Notes: a model not told the origin generated them from the sequence alone. DNA of 64,000 bases from Sphingomonas sp. UNC305MFCol5.2 (GCF_000712135.1 NZ_JOOE01000001.1:1302001-1366000); one strand, 5' to 3'; counted from the first letter of the stretch, positions 38,015 through 46,910 are shown. Program-made: numbers and translations.

Positions 38015-38434
38015 GTGCGTGACCTGGATATATCGGAAGTGGCGCGGCGCTCGGGCGTGCGCGCCTCTGCGCTGCGACATTATGAGGAAAAGGGGCTGAT
38101 CGCCTCGATCGGCAGGCGCGGCCTGCGGCGGCTATATGATGCTGAAGTGCTCGAACGGCTGGCGCTGATCGCGCTGGGCCGCACCGCCGGCTTCTCGCTC
38201 GACGAGATCGCCGGCATGTTCGGGCCGGGCGGGCCGCAGATCGATCGGCAGATGCTCGCCGCCAAAGCCGACGAGCTCGATGCCACGATCCGCAAGCTCG
38301 GCGCGATCCGCGAGGGACTGCGCCACGCCGCCGCCTGCCCGGCCCCCAGCCACATGGAATGCCCGACCTTCCAGCGCATCCTGCGCGGGGCAGTTCGCGG
38401 CCGCGCCGGATCCTCGCGGTTCGGCAAGGCCTAA
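38015..38434 (+). CDS. MerR-family regulator, SoxR-like without the FeS motif
   Basis: A 139-residue MerR-family protein. DISEVARRSGVRASALRHYEEKGLIASIGRRGLRRLYDAEVLERLALIALGRTAGFSLDEIAGMF is the winged helix, closest in wording to SoxR (GVxxSALxxYExKGLI). The dimerisation helix follows and the C terminus has only two cysteines in CPAPSHMEC, instead of SoxR's CxxCxC-x5-C [2Fe-2S] motif, so it would not hold that cluster. A GTG at 38015 is the most plausible start: the frame opens earlier but homology begins at RDLDIS. It lies divergent to the methyltransferase and 8 bases from the palindrome. Confidence 0.78.
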   Translation: MRDLDISEVARRSGVRASALRHYEEKGLIASIGRRGLRRLYDAEVLERLALIALGRTAGFSLDEIAGMFGPGGPQIDRQMLAAKADELDATIRKLGAIREGLRHAAACPAPSHMECPTFQRILRGAVRGRAGSSRFGKA

Positions 38435-38445
38435 GTCGATACGGC

Positions 38446-39453
38446 CTAGCCCGGCTGAGCGAAGAGGCTTGCCGAGGGCAGCACCTCCGCGGCGCCCGAA
38501 TGGCGCGTCACCGCATAGGTGAAGCCGGGCAGCAGCGCATAGGCGCCGACGCTGCCGTCATGGCCGAGCGCGAGGAAGCCGACCTGCAATCCCTTGATCG
38601 CCGCGCCGCGCAGCCGGGCGATGTGCTTGACCGCCTCCTCGCACGCCGCCTGGGGCGAGAGACCGGCGCGCATCGAGGCGACGACGCGGGCGGTGCCGGC
38701 GATGCGGGTGACTTCTTCGCCGACGCCGGTCGAAGCGGCCGCACCGACGCCTTTCTCCAGAAACAGGCCGGCGCCGGCCTGCGGCGAATCGCCGACGCGA
38801 CCGCGCATCTTGAAGGCCATTCCGGAAGTGGTGCAGGCCGCCGCCAGATGCCCGTCGAGCCCGCGGGCGAGGATCCCGATCGTGTCGTGATTGAGACTCG
38901 AGCCGGGCGGCCCCGGCAGCTGGTTCTCGATATTGGCGACGGGCTGGTAGTGCGCAGTCTTCAGCCACTCGCGCCACGCCTGTTCGGCCTCGGGCGTCAA
39001 CAATTTGGTCCGCTTCATGCCCTGATCGAGCGCGAAGCGGGTGGCGCCTTCGCCGACGAGCAAGGTGTGCGGAGTCTTCTCCATCACCAGCCGCGCGACC
39101 GAGATCGCGTGGACCACGTCCTCGAGCGCGGCGACCGCCCCCACGCGGCCGTCCTCGTCCATGATGATCGCGTCGAGCGTCACATGACCGTCGCGGTCGG
39201 GATAGCCGCCATAGCCCACCGAATGATTGGTCGGATCGGCCTCTGGTACCTTGGCCCCGGCCTCCACGGCGTCGAGTACGGTGCCGCCGGCCTTCAGGCG
39301 CGCGAGGGCCGCTTCGTTCGCAGCCTTGCCGAAATCCCAGGTGGAGACGATCGCGACGGGATCGGCGGCAACGCTCGCCCTGGCCGCGCTCGCGGCCAGC
39401 GTAGCCGCTGCGCCAAGGCCGAGCGCGCCGCGCCGTGAGATCGCTTCGTTCAT
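38446..39453 (-). CDS. N4-(beta-N-acetylglucosaminyl)-L-asparaginase family (Ntn hydrolase)
   Basis: A 335-residue exported Ntn-hydrolase of the asparaginase-2/aspartylglucosaminidase family. The N terminus ISRRGALGLGAAATLAASAARA is a Tat-type signal. Self-cleavage is expected at SSLNHDTIGILARG: the threonine after NHD (near residue 193) becomes the nucleophile, and STGVGEEVTRIAGTARVV near 240 supplies the substrate-binding Arg/Thr region of the beta chain. The family cleaves the GlcNAc-Asn link of degraded glycoproteins or isoaspartyl peptides; the export signal and the GVGEE segment favour aspartylglucosaminidase, but isoaspartyl peptidase is the alternative. It overlaps cutC by ATGA. Confidence 0.82.
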   Translation of the reverse strand: MNEAISRRGALGLGAAATLAASAARASVAADPVAIVSTWDFGKAANEAALARLKAGGTVLDAVEAGAKVPEADPTNHSVGYGGYPDRDGHVTLDAIIMDEDGRVGAVAALEDVVHAISVARLVMEKTPHTLLVGEGATRFALDQGMKRTKLLTPEAEQAWREWLKTAHYQPVANIENQLPGPPGSSLNHDTIGILARGLDGHLAAACTTSGMAFKMRGRVGDSPQAGAGLFLEKGVGAAASTGVGEEVTRIAGTARVVASMRAGLSPQAACEEAVKHIARLRGAAIKGLQVGFLALGHDGSVGAYALLPGFTYAVTRHSGAAEVLPSASLFAQPG

Positions 39454-40181
39454 GCTGTCTCCTGTTTCGAGAGCGCCGCACGCAATTGCGCGACGATCGT
39501 CCTGTCTGTCTGGCGGCGCGGGCCGGTGGCGAAGCCGAGCCGCAGCACGGCCGCATCGAGCTCGGCGCCGGGGGCGCTCGCGGATCCGTGCACTTCGCGC
39601 ACGCCGGTCTCCGCGACGAGGCGCGCGACATTGTCGGGATTGATCCCTGCCCCGGCGATGATCGACAACCGCTCTCCGGCCTCGACCACCATCGCGGCGA
39701 GGGTCTTCATGCCTTCGACCGCAGAGGGCGCGCCGCCCGAGCTGAGGATCTTGTCATAGCCGAGCGCAGCGACCTCGCCCACCGCCGCGACCGGATCGGG
39801 AACGAGGTCGATCGCGCGGTGCAGCACGATAGTGGCGTCCCGCGCGGCATCGCGGAAGCGCGCCAGCGTATCGAGGTCGAGCCCGCCATCGGGCCGCAGT
39901 GCGCCGACCACCACGCCGGCGACTCCACGCGCGACCGCGAGGCGGATCTCCTCGACCATCAACGCCGCCTCGCCTTCGGCCAGCACGAAGCTTCCCGCGC
40001 GGGGGCGAATCATCATGTGCGTCGGGCACTCGGTCTGCAGCGCCTGCTCCAGCAGAGCGGCCGAGGGCGTGAGGCCGCCCAGCTCGAGCGCGGAGCATAA
40101 TTCGATCCGGTCCGCGCCGCCCGCAACGGCTGCCCGAAGTCCAGTGGAATCGTCGACGCAGATTTCGAGGAGGGCCGGCAC
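39450..40181 (-). CDS. cutC: CutC family protein
   Basis: A 243-residue TIM-barrel protein of the CutC family. It starts LLEICVDDSTGLRAAVAGGADRIELCSALELGGLTPS, the CutC N-terminal signature, followed by HMMIRPRAGSFVL, VVVGALRPDGGLD, LHRAIDLVPDP, KILSSGGAPSAVEG and IIAGAGINPDNVARLV. CutC was named for copper tolerance in E. coli, but that role is disputed and many copies lie in sugar-utilisation loci. Here it precedes and overlaps (ATGA) an aspartylglucosaminidase-like gene, which suggests a role in glycan catabolism rather than copper. No copper pump lies nearby. Confidence 0.88.
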   Translation of the reverse strand: MPALLEICVDDSTGLRAAVAGGADRIELCSALELGGLTPSAALLEQALQTECPTHMMIRPRAGSFVLAEGEAALMVEEIRLAVARGVAGVVVGALRPDGGLDLDTLARFRDAARDATIVLHRAIDLVPDPVAAVGEVAALGYDKILSSGGAPSAVEGMKTLAAMVVEAGERLSIIAGAGINPDNVARLVAETGVREVHGSASAPGAELDAAVLRLGFATGPRRQTDRTIVAQLRAALSKQETA

Positions 40182-40224
40182 CGGCCGCTTGTAGGTAATT
40201 CGGCCGCAGGATTGAAGGGGGGCG

Positions 40225-41256
40225 TCAGGGCAGCGCGGAAGCGTCCAGCGGCAGCGCGAGCTGGATCGCCTCGAGCGAGCGATCCCGGACCTTTTTCGGC
40301 AAGGCGATCAGGCCGTGCTTCGCCAGCGGACCGCCCGGCACCCACATCGTCGCGTAGAGGTTCAGGAAATCCTCCAGCCCCGGCACGGCCTTCAGATGCC
40401 GTTTCTTGATGTAGAGATAGAGCGTGCGCACGCCCGGATATTTGGCGCTGGCGATGGCATCGTAGGCGGGTACCACGCCGTCGATCGGAATACCGTGCAA
40501 TCGGCCGATATTCTCTTCGAGGTACGAATAGCCGAGTACGCCGACCGCATTGGGGTTCTGCGCCAGCGCCTCGACGATCTGCGTGTCGTCCTCTCCCTTT
40601 TCGATAAAGGCGCCGTCGGTCCGGATGCGGCGGCAGGCATTGTCGAACAGCGCGGGATCGGTCGCGGCTTTCAAGTCCTTCGCCTGGGGCATCGCCTCGA
40701 GGCACCCAGGCTCGAGAATCAATTCGACGAACGCGTCGCGCGTACCGCTGGTCGCGGGCGGGCCCATCACGAGGATCGGAATGGAGGGAAGGCCGGGATT
40801 GACGTCCTTCCACGTCTTCGCGGCGGTGGGCTTGTCCATCGGGTTCGCCGCGAGAGCGAGATAGATGTCCTTGCGGCTTAGCCGGAGCTTGGGCCCCGCA
40901 TTGGATTCGACCAGCGCGATGCCGTCGAGTCCGATCGGAATCTCCAGGAGATCTCCGACACCATTGGCCTGACACTTGTCGAACTCGGTGCGGCGCATCC
41001 TTCGCGAGGCATTGGCGATGTCGGGATAATCATATCCGGCACCTTCGCAGAACCGCCGGATGCCGGCGGTGGTGCCGGTCGATTCGATCGTGGGTTCCAG
41101 GCGGCCCTTCCCGGCCCTGACAAAGGCGTTCGCGACAGCCTTGGTGAACGGATAGACCGTCGACGATCCGGTTGCCCGGATCTGGCGAGAAGAACCGACG
41201 TCGCACGAAGCGAGCGCGAGCGTCGCACATGCCAGAGCAGCAAGTCGGCCAAACAT
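40225..41256 (-). CDS. pstS: PstS-like phosphate-binding lipoprotein
   Basis: A 343-residue periplasmic substrate-binding protein of the PstS family. The lipobox LASC puts the anchored Cys at residue 18 (MFGRLAALACATLALASC). IRATGSSTVYPFTKAVANAFV near 27-47 and IESTGTTAGIRRFCEG near 58 are the phosphate-binding loops, and GPPATSGTRDAFVELIL near 165-181 is the third. No pstC, pstA or pstB lies in the window, so this may be an orphan sensor or scavenging protein. Its nearest TonB receptor is 275 bases upstream on the same strand but belongs to a different type of uptake. Confidence 0.85.
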   Translation of the reverse strand: MFGRLAALACATLALASCDVGSSRQIRATGSSTVYPFTKAVANAFVRAGKGRLEPTIESTGTTAGIRRFCEGAGYDYPDIANASRRMRRTEFDKCQANGVGDLLEIPIGLDGIALVESNAGPKLRLSRKDIYLALAANPMDKPTAAKTWKDVNPGLPSIPILVMGPPATSGTRDAFVELILEPGCLEAMPQAKDLKAATDPALFDNACRRIRTDGAFIEKGEDDTQIVEALAQNPNAVGVLGYSYLEENIGRLHGIPIDGVVPAYDAIASAKYPGVRTLYLYIKKRHLKAVPGLEDFLNLYATMWVPGGPLAKHGLIALPKKVRDRSLEAIQLALPLDASALP

Positions 41257-41493
41257 CGCCGTTCCTCCCCTTCAGCCAATTGTTTTGGGGGCGCAGAGCA
41301 CAGGCGTCCGTCCGGGCGCCATTGTCCGGCCGGCGGGTTACTTCCGTATGACAGCCGCGCCCTTTACCGGCTTCCACGCGACATGCGCGTTGCGCTGGTC
41401 GGCGTCACGCCTCGCGGTTACGCCGGCCGGAACCGCGGGAGGCTTGCCGGCGGCCGAGCCGAACACACGGATGTCAATTCACAGAAGGGATGA

Positions 41494-41518
41494 CGGGGCG
41501 CACAGGGAAGGCGCCCCG
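41494..41518 (-). terminator. hairpin after Oar-like receptor gene
   Basis: CGGGGCGC (41494-41501) pairs perfectly with GCGCCCCG (41511-41518) 13 bases beyond the receptor's stop codon, read leftward. Only a mixed T/C stretch follows, so termination may be partial. The rest of the 274-base gap (41257-41530) shows no gene. Confidence 0.5.
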
Positions 41519-41530
41519 CCAAGGGATCCC

Positions 41531-44449
41531 TCAGAAACGGTAGCCCAGACGGAACTGGACGCGCCGCGGCAGGGTGATCGTGTTGGCACCTATATTGCCG
41601 GGGACGAGCGGATCGGTGGCCGAGAAGTAGGTATCGAAATCCTTGAAATTCTTGTTGTTGAATGCATTCAGGAGATCGACCGCGGCCTCGAGATTGTCGC
41701 CGCCCAGGATCTTGAAGTTCTTCGACAGCGTCAGGTTCACTTCGCAGAAGGCGAACAGTCCCTCGATGCAGTTCTTCTCGGGATAGGAGGCGGTCAGCAG
41801 CGAAGCGCCGCTGTCCGAACCGCGCGTGCCGTCGGTCACCTGATAGGCGGCACCGCTGCCCAGCTGGGTGATCGTGGCGAACTTGAAGCCGAGCGGCAAA
41901 TCGACGATGCCCGAGATCACGAGCCGGTGGCGCTCGTCGCCGGCGCGCGGACGCCAGCCATAGCCATCGGGCGTGAGGGCATCGAGGCTGAACAGGTCGC
42001 CGCCATTCTGCTCGGATTTGCTGAGGGTATAGGCGATGTTCAGGCCCCAGCCCGAGGACCGGGTATAGTTCTTGTCGAGCGTGAAATAGAGCGCCTTGTA
42101 GCGCGTATCGAGCCCATCATAGCCGATCAGCACGTTGGCATAGCCGAACGGCACCACCGTCGAGGTGTTGCAGCAGCCGCCGAGCCCGTTGTTCTGGCGC
42201 GTGGCGAACAGATGCGTGTAGCCGTTTCGGCCGCGCTGGTACGAACCAGTGAGCGACGCTTCGAACGGGCCGATGCGCTGACGGACGCCGAGGCTGAACT
42301 GGTCGTTGACCGGCGGCTTGGCGTCGTTCTTGACGGCGAACAGTTCGGGCAGGCCGGTGGTCGCGGTGGCGCGCAATTGGATCAGGCCCTCGCGAGTCAG
42401 ATAAGCAGGGTTCCACGCCACCGTGGGAAGGCCCGAACGCGGCGAGCCGTCGGCCGAGAAGCGGAACACGCCGACCGGATTCACCCGGCGCGATAGTTCG
42501 TCGACGGTGTTGTTGAAGTTGTTACGATCATAATAGCGGCCGGCACCGCCGAAGATCACCGTACTGCGATCGCCCTTGAGATCGTACGAGAAGCCGAAGC
42601 GCGGCGCGAACGCGCCGGTGAACGGCTTACGATCTGTCCCGTCGGTGATGTAGTTCTCGGGATTGAAATAGAAGGTGCTCGGCAACGAGCGCAGCGCCGC
42701 GGCCGCGCTGGCGGGCGTCACATATTCGTTGGCGAAGCCGTTGGTCTCGTAATCCCAGCGCAGGCCGAGATTGAGCTCGAGCCGGTCGGTGATGCTCCAG
42801 TCGTCCTGGAGATAGACGCCGACCTGCGTATTCGAGTCCTGGATCAGCGAATTGCCGAGCCCCAGACGCGCTTCGGCAGGGAAGGAGAAATTGAGGTTGT
42901 TCCCCGGCTCGCGGCGATAGGTGTAGCGCGGCTGGAGATAGGCTCGGTTGTCGAACTCGATGTCGGTCACTTCCACGCGGACACCGGCCTTGAACACGTG
43001 GCCGTCGATGCCGGTATAAGTGACGTCATCGCGGATCGTATAACCCTGCTGGACTTCGCGGCGAGTCGAGTCCTTGCCGCCGATGATGATCACGTCCGCA
43101 TATTCGAACGAGGGCAGATCGGGGTTCAACGAGGTCGGGTTGAAGACGTAGTTCAGATAATTGGCGCTGAACTCGTTGGTGAAGTCGGTGCCCGCCATCG
43201 TGTATTTGAACAGGTAGGTCTCGACCGTGTTGAGCTTGTTCTCGGCGCCCTCGTACGAGACGGTGTTGCCGAAGCCCTGGATGTCGCTTTCCTCGCGCCG
43301 GCTGTACGACAGATCGAAGGTCTGCCGGTCATCGGGAGTGAAGGTCAGCTTGCCGAAATAGAAATCGCCGCGGAACGGGCTGACAAAGGCGCCGGTATAG
43401 TCGCTGAGCCTCTTGCCCGAAAATTGCTCGAACTCGGCGACCGCGGCGGGCGTGGCGTTGGGATTGCCGACATTGAACGCGCGATCCTGATCGTTGCCTT
43501 CATAGGCGCCGAAGAAGAACAATTTGTCCTTGATGATCGGGCCGCCGAGCGAGATGCCATATTGCTTGCGCTCGAAAGCGGGCTCGGGGCGGTTGTTGCG
43601 CTTGTCGAGATACGCCTTCTCGCTCAGGCCCTTGTCGGTATATTGGCCGAATATCTCGCCGTGGAACTCGTTGGTACCCGACTTGGTCACCGCTGTGACG
43701 ATCGCGGCGCCGGCCTGTTCGTACTCGGCCTTGTAGTTCTGCGTCAGCACGCGGAATTCCTGCACGGCGAGCTGGCCGAACGGATTGCCGCGGCTGTTCT
43801 GCTGGCCGGCAACGCCGCCCTCGCGCAGCTTGTTTTTCAGGCTGACACCGTCGATGAAGACGTTGACTTGGCTTGCCGTCGATGCGCCCGAAGTGAAACT
43901 CTTGTCGGTCTCGCTGTCGTTGTAGCGCACGCCCGGGGCGAGCGCGACGAAGGACAGGAAGTTGCGGTCGGTCTGCGGCAGCGTGCGGATCTGCTCCTGG
44001 CTGACGTTGGTCGCGACCTCGCTGGTGCGGGTCTCGGTCAGCCGCGAGCCGGTGACGACTATCTCGTTTCCGGTATCGTTGACGCCGCCCGCGACTTCCG
44101 CTCCTACCGCCAGGTCCAGCGACGCCGCCTGGCCGACGCCGAGCGTGACGGTCTGGCTGGCGGTCTGCTCACCCGCGGTTGCAGTGACTTCGTACGAGCC
44201 GGGCCGGAGCCCGCTCAGTGTATAGCGGCCATCGGCGGCGCTTGTGGCGCGATAGGTCTGGTTGGTCCCGGTATTGCGCGCGGTAACCTGCGCCCCTGCG
44301 GCCGCGCTGCCGTCGCCTGCGCGAACCTGTCCGCGGATCGAGCCCGTGGTGACCTGCGCCGCAGCCGGCGCGGGCAGCACCGCCGCGCCCCCCGCCAGCA
44401 TCGTCGCAGCTGCCAAATGCGCCCTGAACATCCTGCCCTTGATCATCAT
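41531..44449 (-). CDS. Oar-like TonB-dependent receptor with CarboxypepD-type domain
   Basis: A 972-residue outer-membrane receptor. After a signal peptide ending near PAAAQ (about residue 32) comes a carboxypeptidase-regulatory-like beta-sandwich (about 33-115: TGSIRGQVRAGDGSAAAGAQVTARN to SLDLAVG). EIVVTGSRLTETRTSEV near 129-145 begins the plug, and the barrel ends in FRLGYRF with the terminal Phe. This layout is typical of Oar/SusC-like receptors for oligosaccharides or peptides. Two adjacent ATGs (44449, 44446) follow AGAAGGA. A perfect TGTAACCGGTTACA palindrome lies 248-261 bases upstream, linking it to the GH3/LacI/GH144-like genes and suggesting a long leader. Confidence 0.88.
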   Translation of the reverse strand: MMIKGRMFRAHLAAATMLAGGAAVLPAPAAAQVTTGSIRGQVRAGDGSAAAGAQVTARNTGTNQTYRATSAADGRYTLSGLRPGSYEVTATAGEQTASQTVTLGVGQAASLDLAVGAEVAGGVNDTGNEIVVTGSRLTETRTSEVATNVSQEQIRTLPQTDRNFLSFVALAPGVRYNDSETDKSFTSGASTASQVNVFIDGVSLKNKLREGGVAGQQNSRGNPFGQLAVQEFRVLTQNYKAEYEQAGAAIVTAVTKSGTNEFHGEIFGQYTDKGLSEKAYLDKRNNRPEPAFERKQYGISLGGPIIKDKLFFFGAYEGNDQDRAFNVGNPNATPAAVAEFEQFSGKRLSDYTGAFVSPFRGDFYFGKLTFTPDDRQTFDLSYSRREESDIQGFGNTVSYEGAENKLNTVETYLFKYTMAGTDFTNEFSANYLNYVFNPTSLNPDLPSFEYADVIIIGGKDSTRREVQQGYTIRDDVTYTGIDGHVFKAGVRVEVTDIEFDNRAYLQPRYTYRREPGNNLNFSFPAEARLGLGNSLIQDSNTQVGVYLQDDWSITDRLELNLGLRWDYETNGFANEYVTPASAAAALRSLPSTFYFNPENYITDGTDRKPFTGAFAPRFGFSYDLKGDRSTVIFGGAGRYYDRNNFNNTVDELSRRVNPVGVFRFSADGSPRSGLPTVAWNPAYLTREGLIQLRATATTGLPELFAVKNDAKPPVNDQFSLGVRQRIGPFEASLTGSYQRGRNGYTHLFATRQNNGLGGCCNTSTVVPFGYANVLIGYDGLDTRYKALYFTLDKNYTRSSGWGLNIAYTLSKSEQNGGDLFSLDALTPDGYGWRPRAGDERHRLVISGIVDLPLGFKFATITQLGSGAAYQVTDGTRGSDSGASLLTASYPEKNCIEGLFAFCEVNLTLSKNFKILGGDNLEAAVDLLNAFNNKNFKDFDTYFSATDPLVPGNIGANTITLPRRVQFRLGYRF

Positions 44450-44696
44450 TTTTTCCTTCTCGCAATTCTAATATTCTTCAGGCCGTTACAGCCGGTTGGG
44501 GTTGGTCCGCAGCGAAACGCGTCGCGGCTCGCGATGCGCGAACATCGATATCTGGGAGATATTCGGATCGACGGGGCAGGCTGATCGCGGCGGCGCCCGG
44601 TCCGCCGAAATTTTCTCGCGCGCCCCCTCGCGAGGTCCGACGCCGGGTCGCCCGATTGCCGCCGGGTTCATGCTTTCGCTCTCTCCCTACCCGGTT

Positions 44697-44710
44697 TGTA
44701 ACCGGTTACA
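44697..44710. promoter_or_regulatory. perfect second-regulon LacI operator before receptor
   Basis: TGTAACCGGTTACA is a perfect 14-base palindrome. It is the only feature I can support in the 621-base gap 44450-45070; the remainder, up to the eCIS cluster, shows no gene or clear terminator. Confidence 0.75.
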
Positions 44711-45070
44711 TATCTTGTGGAACGAACAGATCGTCCGACAGCGATGTCAAGGAGCTTTGCTACGCTGTCAATCCCATCGCGGCATTAAGAACCTTCTCAT
44801 AAGCAAGTGACCGTAACAGCGTGGCCGAACGGCAACAGTTCTGCTCCCTTATGGAACTGATGCAGGCCATGACCCGGCTTCCTGGAACGGCAACATGCAT
44901 CCGCCGCGCATGCCTCCGTATCGGACGAGCATTTCGGATGCGTCGTCTGTTGCCAGCGCGCCCGGTCCCGATAGGCTCAGGAACAAGTCGCACCGAGTCC
45001 AGCCGTGCCCGAGCAGGCGCGGCGGCGTCATCCGTTCCGCGTGACACCTCGAGGGGGAAGATCTTGGCCC

Positions 45071-45661
45071 ATGGTCATGATCAACGATGTTCTGTTGTCC
45101 GTCCGCAACCGGATCGAATCCGCGCTGCAGGCGACGCAGGCGCGCGACGAGGAATGGATCCGGCTGACCAATCTGACCGGGTTGGACGGCGCGGTGCAGC
45201 CCGACATCGCCGGACGGATCGTGATGTCGCTCGCGGCGCTCCAGCACGATACCAGCCTCGGCTCGTTCCCGCCGGTCCGCGCGAGCGGGGGCGACAGCTA
45301 TGCGATCTCCAGCGCGCCGCAATTCATCGATGCCTATGTCCTGTTCACGTCGTGCTTCGTCGAGGCGAGCTATGTGGCGGGGCTCGCGATCCTCTCGCGC
45401 GTGATCGAATATCTCCAGGAATATCCGGTATTCGATGCCGCGAGTTCCCCCGACATCGGCAGCCGGATGGGCAATCTGGCGATCGAATTGGTCAGCCTCG
45501 ATCTGGGGCAGGTCAGCCATCTCGCCACTTATACCGGGCTGAAGGGGCAGCCCTTCGTACTCTATCGCCTGCGCCGCCTGCCCTTTGCCGGCGCGGCGAT
45601 CACGTCGGTGGCGCCGGCGGTGCGCGAGGTGCCCCCGCCCCTGCTCCAGCCGAGGGACTGA
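45071..45661 (+). CDS. eCIS cap protein (DUF4255/Pvc16-like)
   Basis: First gene of the contractile injection cluster. The 196-residue protein has the DUF4255 (Pvc16 N-terminal) layout: NDVLLSVRNRIESALQ at the start, a central beta-rich part with FIDAYVLFTSCFVEASYVAGLAILSRVIEYLQEYPVF, and LSLDLGQVSHLATYTGLKGQPFVLYRLRRLPFA towards the C terminus. In Photorhabdus PVC and Serratia Afp, the homologue caps the tube at the end distal to the baseplate. GAGGGGGAAG lies about 10 bases before the ATG at 45071; a second in-frame ATG is at 45077. In canonical clusters the cap gene is last, so its first position here is a rearranged order. Confidence 0.85.
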   Translation: MVMINDVLLSVRNRIESALQATQARDEEWIRLTNLTGLDGAVQPDIAGRIVMSLAALQHDTSLGSFPPVRASGGDSYAISSAPQFIDAYVLFTSCFVEASYVAGLAILSRVIEYLQEYPVFDAASSPDIGSRMGNLAIELVSLDLGQVSHLATYTGLKGQPFVLYRLRRLPFAGAAITSVAPAVREVPPPLLQPRD

Positions 45662-45668
45662 GCCGGGG

Positions 45669-46886
45669 ATGACGACGATCTTCGATTCCTTCCTCGATCA
45701 GGCGCTGCGCAGCCTGCGGCTCACCGCGCTGCAGCCGCCTCCCCCGCAGACGCCGCTGCCGCCGCGCGCCGCGCTCGCCGGGCGCTATGATCGTTGCATC
45801 TCGATCGACATCCGGCATCAATTCTACAATCGCAGCGCAGGGGTCTGCACCGATATCGCCGTCGAGCCGACACGGCGCACGCTCGAGCGGCTGGCATTGT
45901 ACGGCTATGTCGTGCGGCGCCGCGCCGACGGCATCGACCTGTTCTGGGATACCGCGGTCAAGGCGCAGGCGAACGAGATCTTCGCCAAGCTGCAGCGGCG
46001 TTTCGGGCAAGTGCCGCAGGATGTCTGGGCGCGGCTCTACGAACCGCCTCTGCTATTCATGCTGCACGTCGACAATCCGCGCTTCGCAGTGTTCACCGAC
46101 ATGCCGACCGACCACCGGATCGGCGATCCGCCCTTGCGCCTGTCGAGCCGCGCCAACGTGCCCGGCGAGATGGGCACGGCGGCGCTGACGATCGACTGGA
46201 GCACCCGGCTCGCCCGGCCGAGCATCGTCGACACGCGCGGCATGGAAGGCGTCGGCACCAGCGTGCCCCCGCCCAAAAAGGACGAGGAGAAAGAGGAGGA
46301 CGAAAAGGAACCTCCCCCCGACCCCACCAAACAGGGCCCGGCCGCGCAGGAGCGCATGCAGGTCGAGCATCGATCGCAGGCGCTGGCGCTGCTCGACCTG
46401 CACTTCACCCGCGCCGATCCCGAGCCGTTCGAGGGCTGGGACGGCATGCCGGTCGACCGGGCGCCGAAGAAACCGCGATCGGGCAAGCCCGATTTCTTTC
46501 GCCCAGTGACCTACACGATCCAGTTCGCCGCGCGGCAGACGCGGTGGCGTTATTTCGTCGCGGCGCGCAGCGGCACGCTCGACGGTGCCAGCCTCAGCGT
46601 CGTCACGCCCGACGGCAGCGATGCCGGCTTCCGCCTCGACGAGACACCCCATCTCCTCCCCGACGGGCGACCCGCCGCGTGCCTGACCGGCGATGCTCCG
46701 CGCGCGATCCTCGCCAGCCCCGAGGCGCAGCTCGCTTTGGCCGGGAAGCCGCTGGGCGGACGCAGCTATCCCCGCATCCTGGTCGACCGGCTTCCCGGTC
46801 CCGCGACCGACAGCGTCATCCCGGCCATGCCGCCGCGCGGCGGCCAGCCGCCGCCGGCCTGGTCCGACATCTACGTGTTCGTCTGA
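45669..46886 (+). CDS. eCIS-associated protein of unknown function
   Basis: A 405-residue protein between the cap and sheath genes. No signal peptide or membrane helix. The N-terminal part has a proline-rich stretch (QPPPPQTPLPPR) and a compact domain with LALYGYVVRRRADGIDLFW. Around residues 202-220 lies a highly charged linker (KKDEEKEEDEKEPPPDP), followed by a beta-rich C-terminal domain (FFRPVTYTIQFAARQTRWRYFVAARSG) ending in WSDIYVFV. Proteins with a WRYYV segment and SDIYVYL-type end occur at this position in other eCIS clusters as I recall, so I infer a structural or cap-associated part. Function is not established and cargo cannot be excluded. Confidence 0.7.
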   Translation: MTTIFDSFLDQALRSLRLTALQPPPPQTPLPPRAALAGRYDRCISIDIRHQFYNRSAGVCTDIAVEPTRRTLERLALYGYVVRRRADGIDLFWDTAVKAQANEIFAKLQRRFGQVPQDVWARLYEPPLLFMLHVDNPRFAVFTDMPTDHRIGDPPLRLSSRANVPGEMGTAALTIDWSTRLARPSIVDTRGMEGVGTSVPPPKKDEEKEEDEKEPPPDPTKQGPAAQERMQVEHRSQALALLDLHFTRADPEPFEGWDGMPVDRAPKKPRSGKPDFFRPVTYTIQFAARQTRWRYFVAARSGTLDGASLSVVTPDGSDAGFRLDETPHLLPDGRPAACLTGDAPRAILASPEAQLALAGKPLGGRSYPRILVDRLPGPATDSVIPAMPPRGGQPPPAWSDIYVFV

Positions 46887-46910
46887 AAGCCTCCAGAAGG
46901 GAGATACGCG

